A DNA stretch of 64,000 bases from Okapia johnstoni (GCA_024291935.2 CM044311.1:27098001-27162000); one strand, 5' to 3'. Numbered from the stretch's first letter, positions 21,317 through 33,566 are shown. Numbers and translations are program-made. The notes: a model not told the origin generated them from the sequence alone.

Positions 21317-22493
21317 GCTGGTTTTAGAAAAGGCAGAGGAGCCAGAGATCAAATTGCCAACATCTGCTGGATCACTGAAACAGCAAGAGAGTTCAAGAAA
21401 AACATCTACCTCTGCTTTATTGACTATGCCAAAGCCTTTGACTGTGTGGATCACAATAAACTGTGGAAAATTCTGAAAGAGATAGGAATACAAGACCACC
21501 TGACCGGCCTCTTGAGAAACCTGTATGCAGGTCAGGAAACAACAGTTATAACTGGACATGGAACAACATACTGGTTCCAAATAGGAAAAGGAGTACATCA
21601 AGGCTGTATATTTTCACCCTACTTACTTAACTTCTATGCAGAGTACATCATGAGAAACGCTCGGCTGGAAGAAGCACAAGCTGGAATCAAGATTGCCAGG
21701 AGAAATCAATCACCTCAGATATGCAGATGACACCACCCTTATGGCAGAAAGTGAAGAAGAACTAAAGAGACTCTTGATGAAAGTGAAAGAGGAGAGTGAA
21801 GAAGTTGGCTTAAAGCTCAACATTAAGAAAACTAAGATAATGGCATCCAGTCCCATCACTTCATGGCAAATAGATGGGGAAACAGTGGCTGACTTTTTTT
21901 GGGGGGGCTCCAAAATCACTGCAGATGGTGACTGCAGCCATGAAATTAAAAGACGCTTACTCCTTGGAAGGAAAGTTATGACCAACCTAGACAGCATATT
22001 TAAAAGCAGAGACATTACTTTGCCAACAAAGGTCCATCTAGTCAAGGCTATGGTTTTTCCAGTAGTCATGTATGGATGTGAAAGTTGGACTATACAGAAA
22101 GCTGAGCACCAAAGAATTGATGCTTTTGAACTGTGGTGTTGGATAAGACTCTTGACAGTCCCTTGGACTGCAAGGAGATCCAATCAGTCCATCCTAAAGG
22201 ATATCAGTCCTGGGTGTTCATTGGAAGGACTGATGTTGAAGCTGAAACTCCAATACTTTGGCCACCTGATGCGAAGAGTTGACTCATTGGAAAAGACCGT
22301 GATGCTGGGAAAGATTGAGGGCAGGAAAAGAAGGAGACGACAGAGGATGAGATGGTTGGATGGCATCACCGACTCAATGGACATGAGTTCGGGTAAACTC
22401 TGGGAGTTGGTGATGGACAGGGAGGCCTGGCGTGCTGCAGTTCATGGGGTCGCGAAGAGTCAGACATGACTGAGTGACTGAACTGAACTGAAC
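21317..22493 (+). pseudogene. BovB LINE fragment: reverse transcriptase C-terminal half, one frameshift
   Basis: A 5'-truncated BovB keeps the RTE-clade reverse transcriptase from the AGFRKGRG motif onward. Codons from 21317 are open through CFIDYAKAFDCVDHN (palm motif A) and GKGVHQGCIFSPY (motif B). A 2-base loss near 21708 shifts the frame just before [12 protein letters not shown], with the catalytic YADD at 21720-21731. After that, 258 codons (21693-22469) are open to the natural C-terminus, including MYGCESW and [13 protein letters not shown]. The 3' end is the ACTGA repeat. TGACCTGC occurs at 21311-21318 and 22494-22501, a probable target duplication that overlaps the element ends. The endonuclease is absent, so it cannot be autonomous. 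Confidence 0.93.
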
Positions 22494-22742
22494 TGACCTG
22501 CATATAATTTATTTGGAATCTATTATCTAAATTTGGATAATCTATTATTTATTTCTATACAAAATATATTGGTAAATAACTATCCAGATAGGAATCTGAT
22601 AATATTTTACTTTATTTTTAATTACATCTCAAATCCTTTACCAAATCAACCAATAGCTATCATTTCCCTCCAGTCAAAAGGGTGTGATCCTCACCTACAA
22701 TTGACATGTATCTGTATATAAATCATAAGGTCTCAAGATAAT

Positions 22743-23052
22743 ATTAAGGAAATCAACCCTGGTTATTCATTAGAAGGACTGATGCTGTAGTTGAAGCTCT
22801 AATACTTTCGCCACTAGATGTGAAGAGCGGACTCATTGGAAAGGATCCCGATGCTGGGAAAGATTGAAGAGATTCAGGAGAAGGTTCGGGAGAAGAAGGG
22901 GGCAACAGAGGGTGAGGTAGTTGGATGGCATCACTGACTCAATGGATGCAAGTTTGAGCAAACTGTGGGAGGCAGTGAAGGACAGGGAAGCCTGGCATGC
23001 TTCGGTCCAGGGGATCACAGAGAGTCAGACACGACTTAGGACTGAACAACAA
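22743..23052 (+). mobile_element. BovB LINE 3' end, diverged
   Basis: From TTAAGGAAATCAACCCTGG through GAGGTAGTTGGATGGCATCA to CAGACACGACTTAGGACTG and a CAACAA tail. It contains a local expansion around GAAGAGATTCAGGAGAAGG. Confidence 0.88.
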
Positions 23053-25545
23053 AGGACATCAAAATATTATTTATCCATATTTCACAAATGCATAAACACA
23101 GCAAACTAAAATTCCAATAACATGGAATAATATGGAAATAGGACAGACCTGCTACCCTAAAACCTAATGTCCAAAACTGATTAGAGACAAAGTGTTTTTA
23201 AAATTCTAGAGCTATAAGAATTCTCAAGATTAGGATGTTTTTAGAGAATTTTCAAGAGTTCATTCTTTCCTCCTGCAGGCAAACATCTATTGAATTTAAA
23301 TGGAGTGTCAGGCATGGAGCTAGCATATTTATTACATATATAATAAATCAAATAGTACTAAACATTTTTAAACTAACAAGAGTATAGGCCGAGTGACTGC
23401 CAAGCAGAGTTCAAAACATCAAGTTCAATGTTTTGGGTAAAATATTATTAGAACACATGAAGAAATAAACATCTGTGAAATATATTAAGACACTGCAGAC
23501 AGTAGTAGTAAGTTATATTAAAATATATATTTGTAAACAAAATTCTCCTGGTATCCATGAGATACACATATAAAAACACACTCCTGATGTATTTCATATG
23601 CTGCTCAATACTAATTACATATGTAGTTCTGTTTACATAAAACTAAATAAGAAATCCCATTTGCATTAGATTAAATTTGAGGAGCCAATCTTATAATTCT
23701 TTTATTTTTTCAACTATGTAAGACACTGCCACTCTTCAAAGACATTAGATTCATTCATAACTTAAAAGGACCCGTGAAAGAAAATATTATGACTTCCCAT
23801 CTCAAAAGTACAAATGGTCTCAAAAGTCAGTCAGTTGTAGGAGACACATGATTAACTGTTAATATGAAAGCAAGGGGTCATTTTCAAAGAGGGAGAGTTA
23901 TAACACAGAGTTGAATAAAATCACATGCTGTACTTTTACTTCACATAAATGAAAGTTAAATATAGGTTGAATATTATTCTTGAATTATCAGAATTTTCAA
24001 GTGAATGGCTATATTTCACAGGTAACTCTGTAAAGATGGTTTGTTTATAGTTACAGCTGATATCATCTGTTGCTTTTTAAACACACATCTGTAAATATTG
24101 CTTTTAAGCAAATACTTTAGTATAAATAACATAATTGGTTACTTTATGAATTCTGTATCTTCTAAATAATTATTTTGCATTTTGTGACTTAATAGGCTTA
24201 CTAATATAAGATTACTGAGTAATGTAAAATACTAACAGTTGAGCTATTAAAACTTGAACAAAATTTATGATCTAGCAAGATCTCAATTCATTTGAATTCT
24301 AATGAAAAATGATCAATTGCTTTATAGACAATTGCTCACATTTTGTTTGTTCTTATAAGCAGATACCATATGTAAACTTTTCTTTTGACACATTTCATGA
24401 CACATATTACCATCTGTCTTGCCACAAGGAGTTACATTCACATTGAAATCTACTGAAATATGTACACATTCACAAATGTATATGTGTGCATGCATCCACC
24501 ACACATAAACTCACATATATGTTTAGTATTAAAAACCAAAAACCTGGGTTCTTATTTCATTAAGCAGCTCTGTGTCTCAAACAGGACCAATTAGAGCTTC
24601 AATTTTTCAAAGTATATGAATGATGGTTTCCTCCTTCACAAAGATTTTATGAGCCATCAACGAGAAAATATATTTGAAAGCACTTTAGAAATAAAGTTAT
24701 AGCTACAGACCAACTAAATAATACTGGGTGTATTTATGTTAGTCTTGCATTGTTATAGTCAACACCTAGAAATGAAAAAGGAGGAAAAATTCACATAGTA
24801 TTCTCAGCCTCACACAAAAAGTATGGATTAAATTTGAGGGCCAAATAACAAGAAACTAAAGATTCTCTCTAAGTCTGATAACTGTAGTAGTGGGATAGCC
24901 AGTCATTGTACCAGGGATGTTTTCAGTTATAGTGAGATCTGTTACAGAGGTGAGGGTTAAAGTGGGGGAGGGAAGGTGGTTAACTGTGTGAGCTGAATGG
25001 ATCTTCATATATTCATTTCTACCTGAGTTGGGGAAGGATGCATTGACTCTCAGATACTACAGATAGAACTGTTTTGCACATAGGAAAGTTAGGAAGGCAA
25101 GAATAAAAACAATAAGTTTGAAAATTACATCGTTACTTCAAAATTAATGCAGAAGGTAGACGGGAAAAATTTGACTAAATTTAATATTATTCTAAATCTT
25201 ATCACTGTTTTTCACAACTCTTTCATGTTAACATTTATTATAAATTCATATCAGATTATGGGACTAAGTAATAGTGGCACAGAATCTAGAATAGTATAAA
25301 TATTTTTCCAAAACCTATTTTCCCCAATTGTCTATTTAGGAAAACTATGATTACATACAAAAATTGTTTTTTTTTCCCTTTATCTATTCATTTACTATTT
25401 CTTGAGTTTTATGATGACATTCAGATTCAGTTTAAGGTTTCAGTAATCTCTACATACTGAAAAAATCCAAATATATAACTCCAGCATGAACTTCTCCCCT
25501 AAAATCTAAACTTCAAATACCATGCCAACTAAACATTGCCACAAA
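23053..25545. other. AT-rich interval, no recognised feature
   Basis: No gene or confidently named repeat is seen across about 2.5 kb. A weak MIR-like stretch may lie at 24530-24710. Confidence 0.5.
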
Positions 25546-25549
25546 CCCT

Positions 25550-25962
25550 AATATGTTCAAATCTGAATCATGATCTCCCTAAAACCTGGTCCATCATCTC
25601 CACTCTCAACTTGAATGCTTGCAACTACACATTGACATGATGAACTATTCAGCCAGTTGCTCAGGCTAAAACATTTGGAGTCATCTCTAATTATAACCAA
25701 TGCATCAACAAAATTTTGGCTCTATCTATCTCCAGAATTTATCAATTTTTCAATAACTTTTTTCAATAACTCCACTACTAACAACCTGGGCCAAGGTGCC
25801 ACCATATTATAATACCTAGTGTCTGTTAACCCTTTTCAATAACTCCACTACTACCAACCTGGGCCAAGGTGCCACCACATTGTAATACCTGGTGTTTGTT
25901 GAAGTGGGTTTCTAAAAGGTCATCTAATTTCCATCCTTCCTTCTTTCCCTATTTCTTACTCT
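25550..25962 (+). repeat. Ancient dispersed repeat, left part (split by BovB)
   Basis: CAGTTGCTCAGGCTAAAACA, TTGGAGTCATCTCTAATTA and ACCTGGGCCAAGGTGCCACC follow an old mammalian repeat pattern, which resumes beyond the BovB at 28062. Class uncertain (L2/CR1-like or other). Confidence 0.4.
25760..25905. repeat. 73-bp tandem duplication
   Basis: Units 25760-25832 and 25833-25905 share TTTTCAATAACTCCACTACT and CCTGGGCCAAGGTGCCACCA. I count five substitutions over about 68 aligned bases. The duplication lies inside the ancient repeat. Confidence 0.9.
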
Positions 25963-25964
25963 TA

Positions 25965-28061
25965 GTTCAGTTCAATTCAGTCACTCAGTAGTGTCCAACT
26001 CTTTGTGACCCCATGAACTGCAGCACGTCAGGCCTCCCTGTCCATAACCAACTCCCGGGGTCTACCCAAACCCATGTCCATCGTGTCGGTGATGCCATCC
26101 AGCCATCTCATCCTCTGTCGTCCCCTTCTCCTTCTGCCCCAAATCCTTCCCAGCATTAAGGTCTTTTCCAATGAGTCAACTCTTCGCATCAGGTGGCCAA
26201 AGTATTGGAGTTTCAGCTTCAACATCAGTCCTTCCAATGAACACCCAGGAATGAGCTCCTTTAGGATGGACTGGGTGGATCTCGTTGCAGTCCAAGGGAC
26301 TCTCAAGAGTCTTCTCCAACACCACAGTTCAAAAACATCAATTCTTTGGCGCTCAGCCTTCTTTATAGTCCAACTCTCACATCCATACATGACCACTGGG
26401 AAAAACACAGCCTTCACTAAATGGACCTTTGTTGGCAAAGTAATGTCTCTGCTTTTTAATATGCTATCTAGATGGTCATAACTTTCCTTCCAAGGAGTAA
26501 GCGTCTTTTAATTTCATGGCTGCAGTCACCATCTGCAGTGATTTTGGAGCCCCCCAAAATAAAGTCTGATGCTGTTTCCACTGTTTCCCCATCTATCTGC
26601 CATGAAGTGTTGGGACCAGATGCCATGATCTTAGTTTTCTGAATGTTGAGCTTTAAGCCAACTTTTCACTCTCCTCTTTCACTTTCATCAAGAGGCTCTT
26701 TACTTCTTCTTCACTTTCTGCCATAAGGGTGGTGTCATCTGCATATCTGAGGTTATTGATACTTCTCCCGGCAATCTTGATTCCAGCTTGTGCTTCTTCC
26801 AGCACAGCGTTTCTCATGATGTACTCTGCATAGAAGTTAAATTAGCAGGGTGACAATATACAGCCTTGACGTACTCCTTTTCCTATTTGGAACCAGTCTG
26901 TTGTTCCATGTCCAGTTCTAATGTTGCTTCCTGACCTGCATACAGGTTTCTTAAGAGGCAGGTCAGGTGGTCTTGTATTCCTATCTCTTTCAGAATTTTC
27001 CACAGTTTATTGTGAAACACACAGTCAAAGGCTTTGGCATAGTCAATAAAGCAGAGGTAGATGTTTTTCTGGAACTCTCTTGCTTTTTTGATGATGCTGT
27101 GGATGTTGGCAATTTGATCTCTGGTTCCTCTGCCTTTTCTAAAACCAGCTTGAACATCTGGAAGTTCACGGTTCACATATTCCTGAACCCTGGCTTGGAG
27201 AATTTTGAGCATTACTTTACTAGCATGTGAGATGAGTGCAATTGTGCTGTAGTTCGAGCTTTCTTTGGCATTGCCTTTCTTTGCGATTAGAATGAAAACT
27301 GACCTTTGCCAGTCCTGTGGCCACTGCTGTTTTCCATGTTTGCTGGCATATTGAGTGTAGCACTTTCACAGTGTCATCTTTCAGGGTTTGAAATAGCTCA
27401 ACTGGAATTCCATCACATCCACTAGCTTTGTTCGTAGTGATGCTTCCTAAGGCCCACTTGACTTCACATTCCAGGATGTCTGGCTCTAGGTGAGTGATCA
27501 CACCATTGTGATTGTCTGGGTCGTGAAGAACTTTTTTGCACAATTCTTCTGTGTATTCTTGCCACCTCTTCTTAATATCTTCTGCTTCTGTTAGATCTCT
27601 ACCATTTCTGTCCATTATTGAGCCCATCTTTGCATGAAATGTTTCCTTGGTATCTCTAATTTTCTTGAAAAGATCTCTAGTCTTTCCCATTCTATTGTTT
27701 TCCTCTGTTTCTTTGCATTGATCACTGAGGAAGGCTTGCTTATCTCTCCTTGCTCTCCTTTGGAACTCTGCATTCAAATGGGTATATCTTTCCTTTCCTC
27801 CTTTGCTTTTCTCTTCCCATCTTTTCACAGCTATTTGTAAGGCCTCCTCAGACAGCCATTTTGCTTTTTTGCATTTCTTTTTCTTGGGGATGGTGTTGAT
27901 TCCTGTCTCCTGTAGAATGTCATGAACCTCCATCCATAGCTCATCAGGCATTCTGTCTATCAGATCTATTTCTTTAAATCTATATCTCACTTCTACTGTA
28001 TAGTCATAAGGGATTTGATTTAGGTCATACCTGAATGGTCTAGTGGTTTTCTCCACTTAAC
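25965..28061 (-). pseudogene. BovB LINE, 2.1 kb, linker plus reverse transcriptase, decayed
   Basis: The largest BovB here, read on the minus strand. The 5' part (27220-28056) is open for 278 codons: RYDLNQIPYDYTVE and ITTNKASGCDGIPVELFQ, the region between endonuclease and RT plus the RT start. Then 26883-27212 gives ELPDVQAGFRKGRG and CFIDYAKAFDCV. The YADD codons are at 26734-26745. The last large frame (26028-26438) covers the C-terminal MYGCESW to WLDGITD block. Frameshifts separate these frames. The left end carries the GTTCAGTTCAATTCAGTCAC terminal repeat. The element starts after the endonuclease domain, so it is 5'-truncated. It splits an older repeat. No clear target duplication is seen. 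Confidence 0.94.
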
Positions 28062-28330
28062 TCAGTAGCTAAAGAAAGCTGTTAAAATGTAAATCACATT
28101 TTGCCAGTTCTCTGTTCAAAACTTCTAATAGTGTACCAATTCATTCAGAATAAAAGCCATATCCTTAAAATAGCTGAGACCTTACCAGACATCATCTGCT
28201 TCCTCTCTGACCTTCTGTCCTATTCCTTTTGCTTCCTCTGCTTCAACCATTTCCTCATTCTTGTATATTTATGAACACACCAGTATCATTCTTCCAGCCA
28301 CAAGGCACAAGTATTTTTATAAAATGTACA
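28062..28330 (+). repeat. Ancient dispersed repeat, right part
   Basis: TGTTAAAATGTAAATCACATT, TGTTCAAAACTTCTAATAG and AATAAAAGCCATATCC continue the pattern interrupted by BovB at 25965. Confidence 0.4.
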
Positions 28331-29155
28331 TCATTGTCAAGATCATTTCTTCTTAAATTAAGAATCATTGTCCTCTAGAAAACTGAGTGGATTCTAGTAT
28401 GCTTCATCAATAGTTAGGATAGCCTACCCTGTAGTCAAATCAACTTTTAAATGGAAATGTTAATAGTATCAATTATGGAAGCTGAATTTCTGGATCCTGT
28501 GACTTTTTGCAGATAGAACTATCCAATAATAGAAACTAGACTGATTAATTCCATCATATTATTATTAAGCAATGTCATCAAAATTCTTCTGATTCTTTTA
28601 AGAGTAAAGTGTATTGGCAATGTTATTAATATATTTTAACTTAACTGAACTTATTTACATAGGCATTCTATTTAGAAGAGATACAACAGAATCTTATAAA
28701 AAAAAAGTAAGAGAGATACTCTGAGAAATTCTGGGACAAATTAAATGAAGCCAATCTTATATAAATTTGGGGAGCAATTCAAGCAATCTAACCCACCAAT
28801 GTAAAGACTCAACTGTGGACATGAATTATACAAGATATAATGAAGAAGACAGACCTAGAGTAAATTATCTCAACTCTAGGATCTCTTTATATCAGCAATA
28901 GAGCCTTATACCTTTATAGCAAGCACATAAAAATTAAGTTCTGCTTTATGTGAAATAAGGAAAATAGTAAATGGAAAAATGAAAGGTAAATATATCATAG
29001 TGCTTGTACTGGGGTAGAAAGTTGAGCCTTCCTAACTATATACACTTCATGTTCTTCAGAAGAGAGACATCATCACCTCTGAAACATTAATTTCCTTTCC
29101 AGGTATTACTAAACTAAATTCTGCTGTTAAAAATAGAATTTAGACATTATGTGGA
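28331..29155. other. AT-rich interval, no recognised feature
   Basis: No gene or named repeat is seen. Confidence 0.55.
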
Positions 29156-29159
29156 CATG

Positions 29160-29400
29160 TTTATTGAATTGTTAATTGTAGTGTTGAAAACTGGAAATAA
29201 AAATATATTCAGAAACTGGAGAATGATAAATGGCAATAGACCATTAAGTATTAGATTACATTATTAAATAACCAATAAAATAGAATTTCAATAATGTTCA
29301 TGTAATAATGGTAGGTACAAAAGGATAATATATGGCACATTTTTGCCATTAAGTATAAAATATTTTCTCATAAAATATTTGTAATGAATAAAATATAAAA
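29160..29400 (+). repeat. Possible old L1 3'-end fragment
   Basis: TTGAAAACTGGAAATAAAAA and GAGAATGATAAATGGCAATAG loosely follow the old L1M-type 3' region. Confidence 0.35.
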
Positions 29401-29554
29401 TTAACATTTTTCCTAAGTGATGAAATTATGGGCAGTTACATGTTTTAAAATTACTCACAATGATTTTTATCTTATTTTATAGCTTCAATATTTGCATTTT
29501 AGTTATCTTTTGCCAGAAACAGGGAAAAACTTATTTACTGAAACATATTCTAAA

Positions 29555-29690
29555 CAAAGAGGAGGGAATGACAAGCCACTCCAGTATTCTTGTCTGGCGA
29601 ATCCCCATGGACAGAGGAGCCTGGTGGGCTACAGTTCATGGGGTCGCAAAGAGTCAGACACAACTGAGCGACTAAGCACAGCATAGCACA
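29555..29690 (+). mobile_element. Short BovA-derived SINE
   Basis: Starts AAGAGGAGGGAATGACAAGC, the same internal start as 4241 and 49645, and ends ACAACTGAGCGACTAAGCAC. Confidence 0.88.
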
Positions 29691-30211
29691 TTCCAAAGGA
29701 AAAAAAAAATTATTAATAATACCCAAAACATTGTTAATTTCCTTCCCTGATTTTTATTCCTTTTTCTCCAAAACACTTTGAAATATAAGTTTTAAAGTAG
29801 ATCTGACTAGTTTCCAACAAACTTTATCACATTTCAAGTGAAACTGTTTACATGAGTCAGAAACAATATAATACATTTTCAAATACACCTTTTTTATGTT
29901 TAATATGAGTTATTGTTAATAGTTCATTCCTCAATCATCCTAAACTTTAAAATGCCAAACAAATGCCGTTAGAGATGAGTTATAATGTAACTAAAGACAA
30001 AAGAGTAAAGAATGATCTATACTTGGAACCTGGAACATCTAGTGCTATGAAGTTTCTATACACTATTACAAGATACGGGGCACAACAGTGAAGTTAAGTA
30101 AGAAGAAAGGGTAATGTATCCATATATGTCTTGTGGTTGCATTAAATCATCAGCTTTCATTTTTCAAGAAATCAACAGTGAAAGATTCAGAGGTGATGCA
30201 TATTTTCTAAA
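29691..30211. other. AT-rich interval, no recognised feature
   Basis: Nothing is recognised. Confidence 0.55.
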
Positions 30212-30510
30212 AGTGAAAAGTCAAATTGCTTAGTCATATACTTTGCGACCCCATGGACTGTCCATTTAATTCTTGAGGCCAGAATACTGGAGTGTGTAGC
30301 TTTTCCCTTCTCCAGGGGATCTTCGCAACATAGGGATCGAACTCAGGCCTCCCGCATTGCGGGCTGATTCTTTACCAGCTGAGCCACAAGGGAAGCCCAA
30401 GAATACTGGTGTGGGTAGCCTATCCCTTCTTCAGCGGATCTTCCCGACTCCCAAACCGGAGTCTCCTGCATTGCAGGCAGATTCTTTACCAACTGAGCTC
30501 TCAGGGAAGC
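30212..30510 (-). mobile_element. BOV-A2 SINE (dimeric)
   Basis: Two BovA units lie head to tail on the minus strand. The first head ends GAGCCACAAGGGAAGCCCAA (30381-30400). It is followed at once by GAATACTGGTGTGGGTAGCC, and the second head ends near GAGCTCTCAGGGAAGCA. This dimer layout defines BOV-A2. The left unit has an internal deletion around 30255. Confidence 0.92.
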
Positions 30511-31035
30511 ACTATTAATGAATATTTATATCTATACAAGAACCAGGAGAAATGCAGGAGTACATGAGTGATTATTAATGATGAGGGAGAAAAAGCATTA
30601 CCCTCAAACTTCACAGAAAAATAGAATTGAGTCCTATGTTTAATACACACTGATCATATACTAGTCTTCCTACTTCAGAGAATGGATAGATGATTCTAGA
30701 TTATCAAAACATAATATTGACCATATATTTTCAGAGACTGTACTTAATAACTGCTGCATATATGATAGGAAAACAAAAACAGCATGAATACTATAGGATA
30801 ATAACTAGTTGGAAACATTTTCCTTGGAAATTTCTGTACCTGAAAGTAGTAATTAATATTAACTATGATAAGAAATGAAAGCAAAAGTCAGGACTTCTTA
30901 GTTGTAACAAAAGCAAATGGTCATTAAAAAAGTAATTTTAACCAAGGCATAATTGTATATTTATTTTATAGCTGTCTATTCATATTTATCATTATTTTCC
31001 CACAGGGGAAAAAAGGAATTCCTATTTTGCTTTTA
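30511..31035. other. AT-rich interval, no recognised feature
   Basis: A short frame (30690-30878) shows no domain. Confidence 0.55.
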
Positions 31036-31165
31036 TTTACTTATTTTTATTTTTTGGCCTTGTGGCATGTGGAATCTTAGTTCCCCAACCAGGGATAGAA
31101 CCTATGCCCTCTGCATCAGAAGTGCGGCGTCTTACCCACTCTGGGACCACTAGGGGAGTTCCAAG
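31036..31165 (-). mobile_element. CHR-type tRNA-Glu SINE
   Basis: TTGGCCTTGTGGCATGTGG, AATCTTAGTTCCCCAACCAG, GGATAGAACCTATGCCC and CTAGGGGAGTTCC match the cetartiodactyl CHR SINE read in reverse. It is older than the Bov SINEs. Confidence 0.8.
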
Positions 31166-31360
31166 AACTCCTACTTTATACAAGGTAACATAATGACACA
31201 GAAATTAATCAATAAAGTTCTCTAAGTATGTGGAATTAGGCACATTTTATATTAAAGAGTTTTAACAACCCATTAACCCTTATAGATTCATTATAAGTTG
31301 GTTTGTTAAGATGATACTATCTGCATAACACTGCGATTCTTTAGTCTGAAGCTCCTATGG

Positions 31361-31408
31361 AATATATATCTAAATATCCATGGGATATTTAATATATATC
31401 TAAATATC
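31361..31408. repeat. 30-bp spaced direct repeat
   Basis: The 18-bp word AATATATATCTAAATATC occurs at 31361-31378 and 31391-31408, with CCATGGGATATTT-like sequence between the copies. Confidence 0.85.
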
Positions 31409-31424
31409 TCAACCAAGGTGGGAT

Positions 31425-31657
31425 TGTGTGCTCAGTTGCTCACTCATGTCCTACTCTTTGTGAAACCATAGACAGTAGCTTGCCAGGTTCTGCCAGTCTC
31501 TTCTCTCCAAGGGATTTTCCAGGCGAGAATACTAGAGTGGGTTATCATTTCCTCCTCCAGGGGATGGATCTTTCTGACTCAGGGATCAAATCAGCATCTC
31601 TTGCATCTCCTGCTTTGGCAGGTGGATTATTTACCACAGAGCTACCTGGGAATCCCA
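31425..31657 (-). mobile_element. Bov-tA/BOV-A SINE
   Basis: GTTGCTCACTCATGTCCTAC (tail side) through GCGAGAATACTAGAGTGGG to GAGCTACCTGGGAATCCC (head). Moderately diverged. Confidence 0.9.
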
Positions 31658-31749
31658 TTCCAATGAGTATTTTAGCACCATTTGGATTGTAGGCTGAAAG
31701 AATTCAGATCCAGAGGGTAATCCTGCTAAAGAGATAAAGAGGAACCAAT

Positions 31750-32220
31750 CACAAAAGACCTAGAATTCCAAGTCAAGAAATATAGCTTCATTCTAAGTGT
31801 AACAGAGCTACTGACAGTTGTAAGATGATGAGAATTCCATTCGAGAAAGATCACTGTGTTGAAATATGGAGAGTAGATCAGGGAAGGCAAGGTTGAAAAG
31901 AAGAAAGCTAAAAAAATGACTATTTAATTCACTAGAAAGATGATGACCTAATGTGGAAGAGTAAAACTAATAATATAAATAAATAGAAAAAAATTAAGGA
32001 CCACTAGGAGTCATACTCAATCAACATTAGATATGGATTAGGACTTTGAAAAAGAGGTCAAGGATGTCATCTAGGCTTCAAATCTGGGCAACAACTGAGT
32101 TAGAAATAATAGAGAGAAAAAGGAGGTTTGAGGGAAGAGTGATGATTTCAAGTCTGGACATAGAGGTAATTCAAAACTTACATAATGCAAGAAAAGGGAG
32201 AATTCATTATAAGTACAAAG
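31750..32220 (+). repeat. Ancient dispersed repeat, class uncertain
   Basis: AGAAAGATCACTGTGTTG, CAAGGATGTCATCTAGGCTT and GAGTGATGATTTCAAGTCTGG fit the same old family as 8700-8900. Weak overall. Confidence 0.35.
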
Positions 32221-32475
32221 CAGAAATAGCATTTAAGCATTAAACCAGGTGTACAGTGAGGAAAAACTTGAAGTCTGGGTCAACTTAAAATCATTATATT
32301 GCTATATACATAGTCCTTTCTTTTGAAGTTTTAATGATTCCAAATTAACTCTTTAATTCAACAGCTATAATTCAGCCTCTCATGAAATTTAGAAATTAGT
32401 GGTTCCCAAAGTTTCACCCAGAAACCACAGAGGGGCTGGGTGGAGGCGAGGTTAGCAATATTTTATTCAAATTTA

Positions 32476-32680
32476 ACTCAGTGTGTAAAGAGTCTGCCTG
32501 CAATGCAGGAGACCAAGGTTCAATGACTGGGTTGGGAATATCCCTGCGGAGAAGGAAATAGCAACCTATTCTAGTATTCTTGCTTGGAGAATTCCACAGA
32601 CAGAGGAGCCTGGTGGGCTACAGTCCATGGGGTCACAAAGAGTCAGACATGACTGAGTGACTAACACTGAACACTTTGAA
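32476..32680 (+). mobile_element. Bov-tA/BOV-A SINE, head partly degraded
   Basis: AGTCTGCCTGCAATGCAGGA, TAGTATTCTTGCTTGGAGAA and GACATGACTGAGTGACTAAC. Confidence 0.92.
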
Positions 32681-32857
32681 AAGTAAACCTTGGAATGACT
32701 TTTAAATATTTTAACAATATGAATGCTTTCTCAAAGATGATATAGGAGTGCTTTCTTGGTGACAAACTTACAAAGTAACTAGTAAAATTAGGTGTGTAAA
32801 CTCATTTTGTGCAGTTGTCAGAGGAAAATGTCTGCTGTCATCTTAATACAACATATG

Positions 32858-32989
32858 CTGCTGCTGCTGCTAAGTCGCTTCAGTCGTGTCCGACTCTGTG
32901 CGACCCCATAGATGGCAGCCCACCAGGCTCTCCCGTCCCTGGGACTCTCCAGGCAAGAACACTGGAGTGGGTTGCCATTTCCTTCTCCA
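32858..32989 (-). mobile_element. SINE2-1_BT-like short SINE with perfect 13-bp target duplication
   Basis: Runs from (CTG)n and CTAAGTCGCTTCAGTCGTG to GTTGCCATTTCCTTCTCC. AATACAACATATG at 32845-32857 and 32990-33002 is identical, which marks a young insertion. It has no tRNA-like head, so the mobile unit is about 130 bp. Confidence 0.95.
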
Positions 32990-33002
32990 AATACAACATA
33001 TG

Positions 33003-33372
33003 AATGCCTGGTAAATTAATTAGATGACTGCATATGCACAGGATCTGTTTATGATATCAGACCATCATTAACCTGTCTGCTGATATGGAATCATACAAGC
33101 AAATATCCTTTGCTTCATCAAAATATTAGGCAAGGCTCTGAGGCCTCTGCTTGGTGCTAGCCAACACGATGGTATCTTGGCACAATTATCATCCAAAGTG
33201 AAAGGAGGAGTTTATGAAAACTTTACAGGGCAGATTTAGTGTTTAGTTGAAGATTTAAGAGTCTTTTATTACTGATTTTTGAGAAGCCAAATATAGTGCA
33301 TTGTTTCATTTTTTTCTTTTTCTGACCAGCATATATTTCCCTTCAATTGCTTTGAATAACAAGCCAACCTCC
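33003..33372. other. Intergenic, no recognised feature
   Basis: Nothing is recognised. Confidence 0.55.
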
Positions 33373-33566
33373 TGTGTATTAGTCTCTCAGCCGTATCCAA
33401 CTGTTTGTGCCTCTGTGGACTGCAGCCCGCCAGGCTCCTCTGTCCATGGAATTCTCCAGGCAAGAACACTGGAATGTGTTGCCATTCCTTTCTCCAGGGG
33501 AGATCAAACATGGATCTCCTGCATTGCAAGCAGATTCTTTACCACCTGAGCTACCAGGGAAGCCCA
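33373..33566 (-). mobile_element. Bov-tA/BOV-A SINE
   Basis: AGTCTCTCAGCCGTATCCAA (tail side), TCCATGGAATTCTCCAGGC and GAGCTACCAGGGAAGCCC (head). Confidence 0.92.

Noticed and set aside
21710..22183. 157-codon frame antisense to the RT
   Set aside because: It is a shadow of the BovB coding frame. The same antisense frame recurs in every BovB copy (for example 26074-26481, 33655-34188, 53550-54179).
21693..22469. Long reverse-transcriptase-like ORF as a host gene or a new RT system
   Set aside because: It is the BovB ORF2 C-terminal half inside a 5'-truncated LINE, with a frameshift just before YADD and the BovB tail directly after.
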